Source: Isoetes taiwanensis
Lineage: Eukaryota > Streptophyta > Lycopodiopsida > Isoetales > Isoetaceae
DNA: 64,000 nucleotides
Assembly (NCBI GenBank): GCA_021234155.1
Contig: JAJEKV010000003.1
Location: forward strand, 32,967,166 to 33,031,165
Reading direction: 5' to 3'
The notes under the pieces are model-generated. The model saw only the letters and a list, made by a program, of their open reading frames with translations. It had not been told where the DNA came from and did not search any database. Below are positions 35,815 through 48,186 of this stretch, one piece after another (the stretch's first letter is position 1; each line of letters begins with the position of its first letter). A program made the translations under genes and the position numbers.

Positions 35815-37555
35815 AATTCATGAGGTCATCAAGAGCATGACCCATGGTAAAAAAATCCAGGCCCAGATAGAATACCCCCTAAATTTTATAAAGCTTTCAG
35901 GGAATTCATAGGAAAAGACTTGGTTGTCTTTGTAGAAGGTGCTTAAGAAGCCAAACAACTTCATCCAGCCATTAATGCTGGCCCATAACTCTGATCCCAA
36001 AGTTGGAGATGCCTGTAGAGTTTTCAGATTGAGGTCAATCTCCCTGACGAATACCTCATATAAAATTTTGGCCAAAATTTTGGCTAACAGAATCAATGGG
36101 ACCTTCAATCTAAAATCAACTCAGTTCAATCTGCATTCCTGCCTTCCAGAAGTATTCTGGATAATTTTATTGGTGCCCATAAAGGACTTCACTGGAACAA
36201 GGTTTCAAACCAAAATTGCATGCTTCTAAAACTGGATTTAAAGAGGGCATATGACATCATAAGTTGGGAGTTCCTATATCGATCCTTGACACAGATGGGC
36301 TTCTCATAAAAGCTCATAAGCAAAATTCATGGATTAAATACTACTGGAAATTCAGGAGTCCATATCAATCGAGGCCTTCTGAATTTTTTGAATGCAAAAG
36401 AGGGGTAAGGTAAGGTATTGGCACCCTACTTGTTCTTGGTGGTAGCAGAAATGGTCACTAGGGCAACCTTAGCTTTGCCGAGCAAAGGCTTAATCAACTG
36501 CCTCCAGCTTCGTGAAAAACTTGGATCCTTCATATAATGCAATATGCAGATGACACGTTTATATTTCTTCAGGATGATAACAATAAAGTTCTGGAACTGT
36601 TTGCCAAAGCTTCCAGGGTGAAGCTCAATAAAGAAAAATGCACTATAGTTTTGGATACGGATTTAGTTGATGAATCTGGGATAAAAATAAAGGGACTTAA
36701 GACTGCCGCAAAGTTGGCCAAGAAGTCATAACGGGAATTGGAAACTGTAATGAGGAGCTTTATTTGGTAGGGGTCCAGAATGGTTTCTTGGCAAGAGCCT
36801 TATTTACGGATAATCCCTCCCCTGCCTTTAAGCTCACAAAGTACTGGATGAAGAACACCACATTAGTTGGAGCGCCTTAACTTCCCCATCACCTCTCTAA
36901 CTCTGTTTTCTATCAACTCAAACAAGGTCCAGGTACATCCAAGATCATGTAAAGGATAATTCAAGCATAGAATCAGGTGCCCCCTTGCTTTAAGGCATGC
37001 CCTATATCTGAGGCCTCTGATGCTTCTTTTGACATCAAGATCTGGCTTCAGAAGAGGATGGCTGCTTGCATTGAAAGATCCTTCAGAATATAAGGAATGG
37101 AAGCAGTTAAATCTGCATACAATTGGAGACATGAAATAGGGTCAGGAGTGGAAATCATGGAATAATCTAAGTCCTGAGTTGCAATACTCTGCCACAAGTA
37201 GAGACATTCTCCAGATTCTATCTGAATGTGGAGTCTGAGATGCCCGGGAAGAGCCCAACTGATACTGCCAAGGCAAAGGATGCAAAGTTTTAATCATATA
37301 CTCCTCACTTCTTTTAGAAGTCAGACATTGAAAGTGGCAGACTTTTGGTCCTACTCTCAAAGTCATGCCATCAACACAATTGGAAAAGGTTGGAGGTTGT
37401 ATTGTGCTAACCGTATTATCCAATTTAGATGGATTGTGCTCAATACTAGCCTGAAGATACATTCTTATGTTTCGAAGAGAGAGTGCTTACCACCAATTGC
37501 AATGATTAAGCTACCACTAATAATTTTCACTAATGTATATCGAAGAATTTTTTGA
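35815..37555 (+). pseudogene. LINE (L1-like) reverse transcriptase remnant
   Basis: Non-LTR retrotransposon RT in several frames. In order: a GKKIQAQIEYPLNFIK block (GKSPGPDG-like, about 35845), ISLTNTSYKILAKILANRI (about 36035-36090), LKLDLKRAYD (about 36230), and the catalytic QYADDTFIFLQDD (YADD at 36543-36554). Then comes VKLNKEKCTIV (about 36620). This is the ISLCN-YK-LAK-L-NR wording of plant L1-type LINEs. Sequence to about 37555 still looks element-derived but motifs are not clear. No endonuclease domain is found, so the copy is 5'-truncated. Confidence 0.76.
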
Positions 37556-38964
37556 TGCAAAGTTTTTGAACTTTTGGCACCCGAATGTGATCACGATTGC
37601 TTGTTTTGAGCTAGACTAATTTAAACTGCTTTGTGAATGAAATTTTGTACCACAATATGGAGCTTGGTGTCTAACTAGTTTCGCTATTTATCTGGGTGAA
37701 TCAGGTTCGTTTACATCAAACATTTTATGCATTGGAGTCTAGTTCTTGTTTAGGGCTAAATTTGTAGATCCTCTATCTTATTTGCATTTTGCATTCAGGA
37801 TCAAGTTTATAGTCATGGCTTTGTACATCATGAAATTAATTTACCTAGAAAATCTATTGTTCTTTGATTTGTATTTGTGTCCTAACTGGTTGTGCTTTGT
37901 GGTAGTATTCACAAGTGACTCTATTTTCTTATCAAAACAAATTAAGGAACAAATTGCAACAATAATTAGTTAGTATGGTGAGTGTTATTTTTGAGAGATA
38001 AATGAGTTTTTCAAATATTGAATTGCTTTGAATAGTAACCAGAAGGGTACCGAGAGGACCGTAAATTGCAGAGGCCAAAGCTAGAAGACGATTGCAAATT
38101 AGAAGAAGGAACCTAGCTTGAGGATCTGGTTGCAAGATTTGCAACAGTACAAGCTTTCAGGTAATCCGATAAATGGCGAACTGGTTGAACCTAGTAGTAC
38201 CACAATGTTTTTAATCTGCCTGTAGGCAAAGCTAAAAGGATTATCATGAACTTAAGAATTAAAGCTTGTTATGAATCTCTAGGAGTTTTACTGAGTGGCC
38301 GAGGAAACTTAGCTACCTTAGTGAAACTTAACTGCCTTCCATTAAATTGCCTCCATAGAATGCTCTACAGTACCCACCTATTTGAAAAGAGACTGAGCTC
38401 TATATTGCCGTTGTGGCAAGAGAGTCTGCCGTGGATTCTATAGGCAGTTAATAACTCTTGGGTAGAGCCAAGTCACCTTCCAGAATTGTTCGCTAGAATT
38501 TGTTGGAACAAGGTAATCCTTGTCCCAAGAATAGACCTCTATTATGCTTGTGAGATGGATGCTTTCCACTGCTATGCGACAGTGGTGAGTACTCGTTAAC
38601 ACTCGGGTGATATTAGAGTATCTGGATATGCTCTCATTCATGCTATGACATTTAAAAGTTTGTGGAACTTTTCATACGGAGTGGATGAGCTTATGTGCTC
38701 ATTCAAGAGGAGTAGTATCTTTAAGTTACTTGGTTCTGCATATTTAATGTGGAGCAGATGAGCATCGAGGATGTTTGTCTTAGGGAGAGTTAGGCAGGCA
38801 TGTGATTAGATGAGCGTGGCTTGTCTAAGTAGGGATGATAGGTGCTGGTGGTGAGGTGAAGTCTGTCGCTGGTATGGGATGGTGGCAGATGTAGCCAACA
38901 GGCTAGCGACCTGGGTTTTTATATTGCTTGTAGGCTCATTTATACTGGATCCACCAACATGGGG
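37556..38964. other. No gene seen
   Basis: AT-rich sequence without conserved frames between the two LINE remnants. Short frames near 37746-37973 are rich in Phe and Leu, as expected of AT-rich noncoding DNA. Confidence 0.45.
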
Positions 38965-39124
38965 GTTTTAGATGATGTACTGTCTAGATATGGAGGGGTG
39001 CATCTGCTTGGCAGCTGCTATGGTGTGTATGGTGGATTCCATATGTTTTAGATGATGTACTGTCTAGATATGGAGGGGTGCATCTGCTTGGCAGCTGCTA
39101 TGGTGTGTATGGTGGATTCCATAT
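38965..39124. repeat. Perfect 80-bp tandem duplication
   Basis: The segment starting 'gttttagatgatgtactgtc' at 38965 recurs at 39045 with an exact 80-bp period, and I see no mismatches between the two copies. It is therefore recent, or an assembly duplication. Confidence 0.93.
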
Positions 39125-39689
39125 ATGTGTTCTTACAGTCAGTCAGTCGTTGCTTCATGTTGACTTTACTGGATAACTCTTATACATGTTACTAATACGT
39201 GGAAGCTTGTGCAGGCTATTTGATAGCTGGCAGGACTATGTGTGTATATATTATCTTGTATTGCCATCATGTTATCTGTATACGTGGCTTTCATATATAG
39301 CCTCGTGAGAGGCAGTACTTGTTCTGTGTACTCTGACGGTTGATGTGAATACAAATCAAAATTTTTTGTACTAAAATTTTGGTTCGTAACATCTAACCAA
39401 TCTCAGTAAATCAATTTTGAATATAAGCGTATGGAACCACACAGTCCAATCAACTCTACGTTCTAATCAATATTGTAACCCTATTTATACATTGATTGAT
39501 CCTCCTAGGGGCATCTTCTAAAATCAACTGAAATGAATGCTACAATATTTTGTTACAAGAGACCATATGATCCTTACTTGAGGCCGCGTGCATCTTTGTT
39601 AGCTTGAGTTCTATCAACTTAAGTCTCGCTAAGATAACTCTTATTGGTTTTACACGGATCATCATCTTGCATTTTTTAAAATGCATGCA

Positions 39690-41935
39690 ATGTTTTAAGT
39701 GCTCTTCTTCATGAAAATCCTAAAGCATTTTGGCGTAAAGTACTCCATAAACCATTGCCAGACGCAGGACATATTTCTGTAGAAGCATGGACCGAATATT
39801 TGATTCGGCTATATGATCATATTGGGGCACACTCAAATGTCCCTTTGCAGGCCAGACCTTTCTTACAATTGAGTATGGAAGATGTTGTAGGATTGCAAAA
39901 GTTGGCTAATAATAAAGTAGCGGATTTGCAAGGATTGCAGGTGGAACTATTGAAATGGGGTGGACCATAATTGCTCGTAGTGCTTACTCAATTGTTTAAT
40001 CAAGCACTTTTGCATAGTTTTCCTTTCGATTGGACAGTGAGCATGTGACGAATCTTATCTATAAGGCAGGCAATAAAGACTCTCCATCCAATTATCGCAC
40101 TATCATGGTTTATCCTCTCTTTGCTAAACTTTTAGCTGGGATATTAGAGAAAAAATTGGTAGTTTGGTCTGAATTTATGGGAATTTCAAGCAGGATTTCG
40201 GCTTTGCATTCAACTATAGACCATATCTTCACATTACATGCCCTCATTGAAGATAGTCGCAATCAGCAGCAGGACTTATAATATTATTTTGTCGATTTCA
40301 AAAAAGCATTTGACATTGTCCCACGGGAGGAACTATGCAATGCCTTGAACAATTGAATGTCCCTCTAGAGTTACGCAATGCTATATATAGATTGTATGAC
40401 ACGGTACTTGCTAAAATGCCATCATCCAATGAAACTATTGCCAGTAATATTGGGGTTAGACAAGGCTGTCCGCTATCCCTTACGCTCTTAGGCCTTTATA
40501 TGGATTAATTGGAAGGATGGCTTCATCTGCATGGCAGAGATGGTCCTTGCTTAGCATCTAACGTAGTAAAGCAATTGATATATGGTGATGATGTGGATCT
40601 ACTAGCCTATATGCCAACTAGCATGCAACAACACCTTGATGCCCTTGCTCTATTTTGTCAAATTACTAGTATGCAAGTTAATTTACAAAAGACAAAGATT
40701 TTGGTCACCTCCTCTGCCCACAGAAATGACATACCGATGTTCCATTATCAAGGGCAATATGTGGAAGTAGTGCATGAGTATATGTATTTGGGCATTGACT
40801 TTGCTACTAATATGAATTGGGATTGTTGCATTCAGAAAAGAGTTAATGCTAAATGGAAGGCATTGTATGCTATGTTGAATAACTCTTTTAAAGCTAATTT
40901 ATATGACTGGTCTCATAAGGCGCATTTGTTTCGCTCATTGGTTGAACACGTCTTATTATATGGTGTGGAAGTTTGGGGTCCAGTTATCAGTGCTGGTACC
41001 TGGGAGAATCTTGAATGTATATAAAAATCATTCTTATCTTCTACTCTGGGAGCCAAATCGACGGTGCCATATTCTATTCTCTTGCATGAAACTAGTTTTC
41101 TTCCTTTGGCCCAGGCAGCCGTGCAAATATATTCAAAAAGCCAGTAACATGGATGTAGAATGCTTACCTAATTTGGCCCTACAAAAGGTACATTCTCCAG
41201 TGGCTGAAGCTTTGTTGGAAAGAGAAGCGCTTTAACTGGCTTACGAATTGGAGGGTCCAGGATCAAAATTGTATCCTAGTATCTAGGCCAATAGAGCTGG
41301 GACAACTGCGTGCCTATCTCGGTACTTGTTTTCGTCAGAGGCTATGGAATGCAGATATCATGGACAAAGTTAAAACGAGTCATTATAAGAGGAGGCCAAC
41401 CCTTCACTTACACAGGGCCCACAAGCTTACTTAGTGGCATCTATGGGTCATAAAAAAAGAAGAGTAATAGCATCTGTTCGTATAAGGGCTCATCATTTGC
41501 GCATTGAGACAGGCCGTTGGGATGCTACACCTAGGGAAAATTGATTGTGTGTATGCTGTCAGTCGAATGAAGTGGAAGATGAGGCACATATTCTCTAGTT
41601 CTGTTCAGCTTATCATCATATCAAAGAGCAATATTCTGTTCTTCAATTACATTTGCATACATTGTTGAATACTTCATTTCCGATCGCTTGGAGTCCTACT
41701 TGCTTGATGTCTTGGCCCATCAAGAAAATCTATTGAAAATACAATGTGTCCCAGTCTCATCATAGATATTACTGTATGGCAGTATATATTTTTCTACTAA
41801 GATTTTTTGCTAGTAGTCAAATTGATAGTGCTACATGCATTTACTATTTGGCATTTATTGCTACTCATTATATTGTGTCCCATAGACCAATTGGTCTCTG
41901 AGGACGTTAAAAATCAATTCAATTCAATTCCTAGA
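39690..41935 (+). pseudogene. Second LINE, different clade, nearly full RT and C-terminus
   Basis: Order of motifs: ENPKAFWRKVL upstream (about 39715), LIYKAGNKDSPSNYRTIMVY (about 40047), FVDFKKAFDIVPREEL (about 40290) with the first catalytic Asp, and GVRQGCPLS (about 40450). The catalytic box is QLIYGDDVDLLA (YGDD at 40581-40592), followed by VNLQKTKILV. A C-terminal zinc-like stretch has LCVCCQSNEVEDEAHIL (about 41545). The copy ends near 41930 in three AATTC repeats, a simple-repeat tail as found in several LINE clades rather than poly(A). Stops and frameshifts are few (for example at 39969, 40281 and 40506), so it is fairly young. The wording differs from the LINE at 35.8 kb. Confidence 0.78.
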
Positions 41936-44033
41936 AGAATCCCTTAAAATAGCTAACATCAGCAGCAGTAGCATCAGGTATACCATTAGCATGATTATCC
42001 TTCTGTTCTTCTTTGAAGGATAAAAATACAAGCAAAAGCAACAAAATTTTCATGAACACAATACTGCAGCTTACTGCCTGCATGAACATAGTTTCACAGC
42101 TTGCCACATGAGCATAATAAGTTATATCTGTATGAATTGGGATTTTTGAATCCTAGCTCTCATACAAATAAAGCTAATAATGCAGGTTTACAGTCAAGAT
42201 GAATGTCGTATGCCTCCTATGTGAAAATACCTATATGGCCGCAAAATAAAAAGTAAGGAATGTGCCTTGCACGATGTTAAGTACTAAAGGGACTCAACAT
42301 GCATGCATTGCGTGCATGTATGGTCTGCATGCACTGTGTGCATGCATTATGTGCATATAATGCATGCATGCGTGTATGCTAACATCGTGCACACGTGATG
42401 TGCACGATGTTAAGTACTAAAGGGACTCAACATGCATGCATTGCGTGCGTGTATGGTCTGCATGCACACATGCATTATGTGCATATAATGCATGCACGCG
42501 TGTATGCCAAAACCATAGGTTGAGAGTGTAGACTAGCTAGAAATACTACACCCCCTCTATAAATACTACTGGCATACCCGCATGCAAATATAACAACAAA
42601 ATCATATGCAAACCATAGCAAAACGACCGTATAATTATACTGCGTGATGAATCATTTTTGTGATATACATAACAGAATGAATTTGAATGAAGCAAAAGAT
42701 TAAAGAAATAATTGAGCCCAAAAACTCTTTATATAATTAATAAGAAGCAGAAGTACAAGATAATAATCCCTCCATGTCTCTGAACAATGGAGGGGCCTAT
42801 GTTGGCCAGCTGGCCAACGTTCTGAGTTCATTCCAAAAATACTTGAACTTATTTCTCTTTCCCTTTTTTTGATGTCTATAATGTGGCCCGTTGCCAACAT
42901 TTTTCTTAGTCCACATTCTCTATTTAAACCTTCCAAAATTTTTGCCTTCCTATTGCCTTTTTGGCATTTCCTATGTTGTAATAGATTTATTTGTGCTCCT
43001 TTTCCATAATGTTGGCAAATGCATTTTACACGGTTGAAAAGAAACAAGGTGCTGCGCACAGAGGGTTGCCCTCCATGGCTGGAGGGTGGAGTGGCCTAAT
43101 ATCTCGCCTCCTCCCCAATAGCATTTGTGCTATGATTTTGGATATGTTGACTGTCTTAACAGAAAGATATGCATTGGAAAGTTCAATTTGCTTAAATAAC
43201 TTTTTCTTCCTCTTATTGTGCAACTCTGCATGTTTACCAAACATAGTAGACATTTAAACAAAACAAAACAATCTTTCAAATTCGCGGATGAGAAATAAAT
43301 CTCTACTAGTAAACATATGCCCAACATTGTCGTGCTAATATTCTAGCTTGTGTTTTTACTTAGCCTTTAATGTCCTTATGTGCAAGTTCCTGATAACACC
43401 ACACGTTGATGCTTGTAAGAATGGGCATGATTGCTTTTGTAAATATTTTTATTGTAGAAATTGTCTAATGACAGTATAATCAATGTATTAACTTCTGTTT
43501 AAGGGGTGGATTTTAACAGAGAAAACAATGCCAAGTAAACCTTTCCCTAAAATAGAAAATTGCGTGTTTATATGGGCATTCAATGGACAATCTGAGAAAT
43601 ATCAAGAGCAATTTGAGAAATACTTTGAAAATTAAGGGTATTTGGTTAATTTTCGCTCAAAATAAATTCACATTGCATGTAGATTGATTCATGAAATTTC
43701 GCAATGCTTGTTTGTCTCTCAATACATGATACTAAGCCATTAATCTATTTTTGAGGGAATGCATTGAACTTGGTATTAAACAAAAACCCACTCGTCGGCA
43801 AAAATAAGGCAAAACAATATTTTTGTTCTTTAGGTTTTTTCTGCAAAATAATGCAATTTTATTCTTTAAGTTCCTTACTCACGTACACATGAGTTATATA
43901 GACTTGCAGCTTGCAGCTTGCAACTACTCAATCCAAGAGCTATCAATAGACAAAGAAATTTGTGGTAATGCAGCTAAAAATATAAGTTGTATAACTGCGC
44001 TACAGAATTTTAAGCATCCTGAAAGTACAACAA
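41936..44033. other. AT-rich spacer, no gene seen
   Basis: Apart from the TGCATG repeat at 42271-42515, no structure is supported. A 119-codon minus-strand frame at 43059-42700 has no recognisable motif. Confidence 0.45.
42271..42515. repeat. Tandem duplication of a TGCATG-rich block, 133-bp period
   Basis: 'acgatgttaagtactaaagg' occurs at 42271 and 42404. Each is followed by a run of alternating purine-pyrimidine words (TGCATG, GTGCAT, GCGTGTATGC) about 100 bp long. CATGCATG is the RY element of seed-type promoters, but at this density it is more likely a simple repeat. Such sequence can adopt Z-DNA or cruciforms. Confidence 0.85.
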
Positions 44034-44039
44034 TCCCAT

Positions 44040-44059
44040 CGATCCAAGCCATCGGATCG
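44040..44059 (-). other. Terminal stem-loop at the 3' end of unit b
   Basis: Plus-strand 'cgatccaagccatcggatcg' folds with CGATCC pairing GGATCG plus an inner mismatch. The same stem in the other dimer is a perfect CGATCCGA/TCGGATCG. Confidence 0.65.
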
Positions 44060-44534
44060 CCATTCTGGGAAGGGACGAGCGCCTATATTAGGCTATTTCT
44101 GTTTTGGCTCGGTTATCGGCGTCTTCTCACAGCAGCTCTTCTTATCCTCTCGTAGCTCTTTGGTTCCCGCCCTCTTTCACCCTGCCTGTTCAAATCCTTT
44201 TCCCGTTCAAATCCTTTTCCCGTGACTCTACGATGCTCCAATCTTCCTTTCCAATCCTTTCCCGCAACATTTCGATGATCCAATTTTCTTTTTCAATCCT
44301 TGCATACGTACCATGATCCGTCATTTGCGAGGTATGGCTGGTATGGCTCTCAGCTCCTTTTATTTCTCACGCATGTTTTATGGTTAGTTTATTTGAGAAT
44401 CCATAATTTCCCAGGTTTATAGCAAATTTGATCAGCATCTGGCTGCAACTATGGGATTATCACAGGGATTGTGAAACTGTTTGTGCTTGTGATTTGCGTT
44501 TTCTTTCTACTTCATGTATGTTTTCACTCTACGG

Positions 44535-45660
44535 GTCTGCTTTCGCTGGCTAAGTGGATCCCAACATCTTTGCATCCATCCGTTCTTGTTTGCTTTAGAT
44601 TATAGAAGCATGTGCAGGAAGCAGTTTTTAAATCCAGGATGTAGCTGCACTTGACGATGTGGTAGCCAAGAGTGGGTGTAGCGATTGCGGGCACCAAGCA
44701 ATCTACATGCAGCAGAAATGGCTCTCCCCTCGTTCTCTTGTGTTTCTCCCGTGTTTTTTGCAAGGGCATTTTTCCCGGTGAGGGAGGAGCTAAGGATTCC
44801 GTTTTCCAAATGCGGATCACCGGCCGGGCGGGAGTTCCGGGGCCACGGTTACCATGCGTGAATCGGCCGGGTCGGATCTAGGAGCACAGGCCATCCGCTG
44901 GCTCGAGGGAGTGACTCGGGCCAAGCAGTCGCCTTTCACAGACGCGTTACAACAGGACCTGTTTGGATCGTTAAGTTACCACATGGACTCATGGGATGGG
45001 GTGGAAAGCGATGGCACATCCCGGCCGGGCGTGGCTTCATGCGTTCTGCTCGGGGATGTCTAACCCGGCGGAGACTCCTATCTTCTCCTCTGTTTCCTCT
45101 TGCAGATTCTTATCTTACCCCTTTTTTCCAATTTAGCATGGCATCCAGGCTGGTCTCTCAATAGATTCGCAGGACATCTAGGCGTAGTCTTCGATTTCCT
45201 TTGTTCACTGTGATCTTTTGTTGATTTTTATTGGAGTTCCAACGATCTGCACTTCTAGGGCGATTTTCCATGTTCTTCCCATCTCTTCAATCGCTTCTCT
45301 ATTTTCTATTTTCGGCCTGCTTCTCAGCTTACCTCATCCTCAACTGCAAAGTTTTTCCCAGTTCGCCATCCTTTTCAGATTAGCCCTCACGATCAAATCC
45401 GGGCATCTTTGGGTCATTTCCAAAGGTCTTCTTCTGTGCTTCTAACCTATTGCTCTTGTAATTTGTAATTTGTAAATCACCACAAGTCTATGCCACAGGG
45501 TTTTGATTCGATGGCTCCGTGATCCCCAAATATCCTTATTGAGACTGTGAATCTGATCGCTCAGTGGATCCCAACATATCCTTTTTAGATACACCCATCC
45601 ATCCTTGTTTGTTTCCGATCATTTTATAGCAGCATGTGCAGGCAGCAGTTTTCATAGATG
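44535..45660. repeat. Direct repeat inside unit b, about 1 kb apart
   Basis: The phrases 'gtggatcccaacat', 'catccatc...cttgtttg' and 'agcatgtgcagg.agcagtttt' occur in the same order at about 44553-44630 and again at about 45563-45650. They indicate an internal duplication of roughly 1 kb, of which only the edges stay well conserved. Confidence 0.6.
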
Positions 45661-46661
45661 GAGCCAAGCGACAGCCTTGCTTCTCGCTGGAGGTTAAACC
45701 GACGTCACAACACCTCAGCCGAAATTTCGACTTCCTCTTTGTTTTTCCAGCTGATCCATGAAATTCCCTCTGCCTCTGTTTCTATTTTCTGCGTTTTCAG
45801 GTCCTTGCCGATGTGAGTCGCTGCAAGGCCGATCTCCCAGGGCTACAGATCCACTAGATGGCATCCCGCTTATCGCATCCAGCAAGGGCGCATGCTTTTT
45901 TGCATTTGAAGCCGTCCGTTTGGATCCAGGTTGCCACGGACAGCTATTTTTTGTCTTCTCCATCGATTTGTAGCTTCTAATTTACTTTCTTTTTCTTTTT
46001 CTGTTTTGTGAGCTCCATCCTTTACCTCCATCACATCATTCCATAGGCTATATATTACGTAGGGATTAATTTTTGCCTTGTTTGATTCGGACTTGGGGCA
46101 TACATCATTTGGATGTGTCGTGTTTTTATATAAGTTGAGTCCCAGGTGGGGTATTCGTTTTATCCATATTGCTTTGCATTAATTCGTTTGAGTATGGTTA
46201 CGGATTAATCATTGGATTGTTTTTTTCATGAGGGCATTCTTGCATGCGTATTTCATAAAGAGGTGAATATGGTGCATGACTTGCTTTCATATGGGAATTT
46301 TCAATTCTTGTCATATGTACAATTTGGGTCTGAAAACAAACTTATACGTGCTCATATTTTGCCAATGTTCAATTTCTAATCTTGTGGTGCTCTTTTATTT
46401 TCTTCGGTTCCTTCTGAACACATTACTACGCAACACTCCTGGTAACTACTCTTGGCGGGTTTTCTACCTTGGCATATACGAAAAGACCTTGCGGCTTTTC
46501 ATTGTGCAAATGTGGTTTAGCATGTTTCCTATTTGCTGCATTTGCTCCCATCCCATGTCCATTTCATTTCGTAATCCTTAGCATAATATTTTGGGGTTAT
46601 TTGTTACGATTCATCTTGTTACATATTCAATTTTGTCTGGACATGTGCCATTCCTGTTGGT

Positions 46662-48186
46662 TTGGAATTTCTTTAGGACGATGGGAGAGCATTGGCCTTT
46701 TGACCTTATGGGTGCATTTGTATGGGTTTAACTTGCTCATTAAAGTGTTTTTTTCCATAAGGTGTGTTTTTGCACGTGTATATTGCTTTTAGCATAGGGG
46801 GCGAATCTGGTCCGTGTGGCATATTATTCTACATGTATTGTCCTTTTCATCTCTGGCACCTTATGTTTTCGTCATTCTTGTTGTTTACCTTGATATTATC
46901 CCTATGTTGCATTCACGTGATCTGTTCGGCATCATTCGAATTTGCTTTTTTTTCTATATACGATGTCTCCACTTGGTTTCCACGTTGTGCTTATTATGCA
47001 CTATGAGGGTTGATTTTCTTTTTCATATTCTTGAACGTTGTTCTCCTCTTTTGGGCAGACGGGGCATTACCATGGTTGCATTTTCTTTTTCACGTTATTG
47101 CCTCTATATGTTTCCAGATGTTTCATGGTTGTTATCTTTTTTGCGTTATGGTTGACAATATGGTTTCGCTTTATGTTGGCATGTTTTTGCATTATATGCG
47201 TTTATATGGTTGTTTGACTTTTTATGTTCGGCGTCATTTGAATTTGCTTTTTTTCCTATTCTATTCTATTCTATTCTATATACAGTGTCTCAACCTAGTT
47301 TCCATGTTATGCTTATTATCAGGTGGTATACGTTATTCAGGTGGTGTTATCTTCTACATTCTAGGTTTCCCATAGTTGTTGGGTTCTATTTTTTGCACTT
47401 GTGGTTTATCTTGTTTTTTGATGCCCCGTGGTTTGGAATTTCTTTAGGATGATGGGAGAGCATTGGCCTTTTGAACTTATGGGTGCATTTGTATGGGTTT
47501 AACTTGATCATTAAAGTGTTTTTTCCATAAGGTGTGTTTTTGCACGTGTATATTGCTTTTAGCATAGGGGGCGAATCTGGTCCGTGTGGCATATTATTCT
47601 ACATGTATTGTCCTTTTCATCTCTGGCACCTTATGTTTTCGTCATTCTTGTTGTTTACCTTGATATTATCCCTACGTTGTATTCACGTGATCTATTTTGA
47701 TCTTTTATGTTCGGCATCATTTGAATTTGCCTTTTTTCCTATATACGATGTCTCCACTGGGTTTCCACGTTATGCTTATTATGCACTATGAGGGTTGATT
47801 TTCTTTTTCATATTCGTGAACGTTGTTCTCCTCTTTTGGGCAGACGGAGCATTACAATGGTTGTATTTGCTTTTTCACGTTCTTGCCTCTATCATGTTTC
47901 CGATGTTTCATGGTTGTTATCGTTTTTTATGTTATGGTTGACAATATGGTTTCGCTTTTATGTTGGCATGTTTTTGCATTATATCGTTTACATGATTGTT
48001 TGACTTTTTATGTTCGGCATCATTTGAATTTGCTTTTTTTTATATACTGTCTCAACCTAGTTTCCATATTATGCTTATTATCGGTGGTATCGTTATTGGG
48101 TGGTATTATCTTCTACATTCTTGGTTTCCCATAGTTGTTGGATTTTATTTTTTGCACTTGTGGTTTATCTTGTTTTTTGATGCCCC
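46662..48186. repeat. Two-copy tandem duplication, about 770-bp period
   Basis: 'ggaatttctttaggacgatg' at about 46662 and 'ggaatttctttaggatgatg' at about 47434 begin two long collinear units. Both contain 'gggggcgaatctggtccgtg' and 'ttgggcagacgg', and both end near 'ttttttgatgccccg'. Differences are mostly substitutions plus a short TATTC repeat in the first unit (about 47257-47280). Confidence 0.88.
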
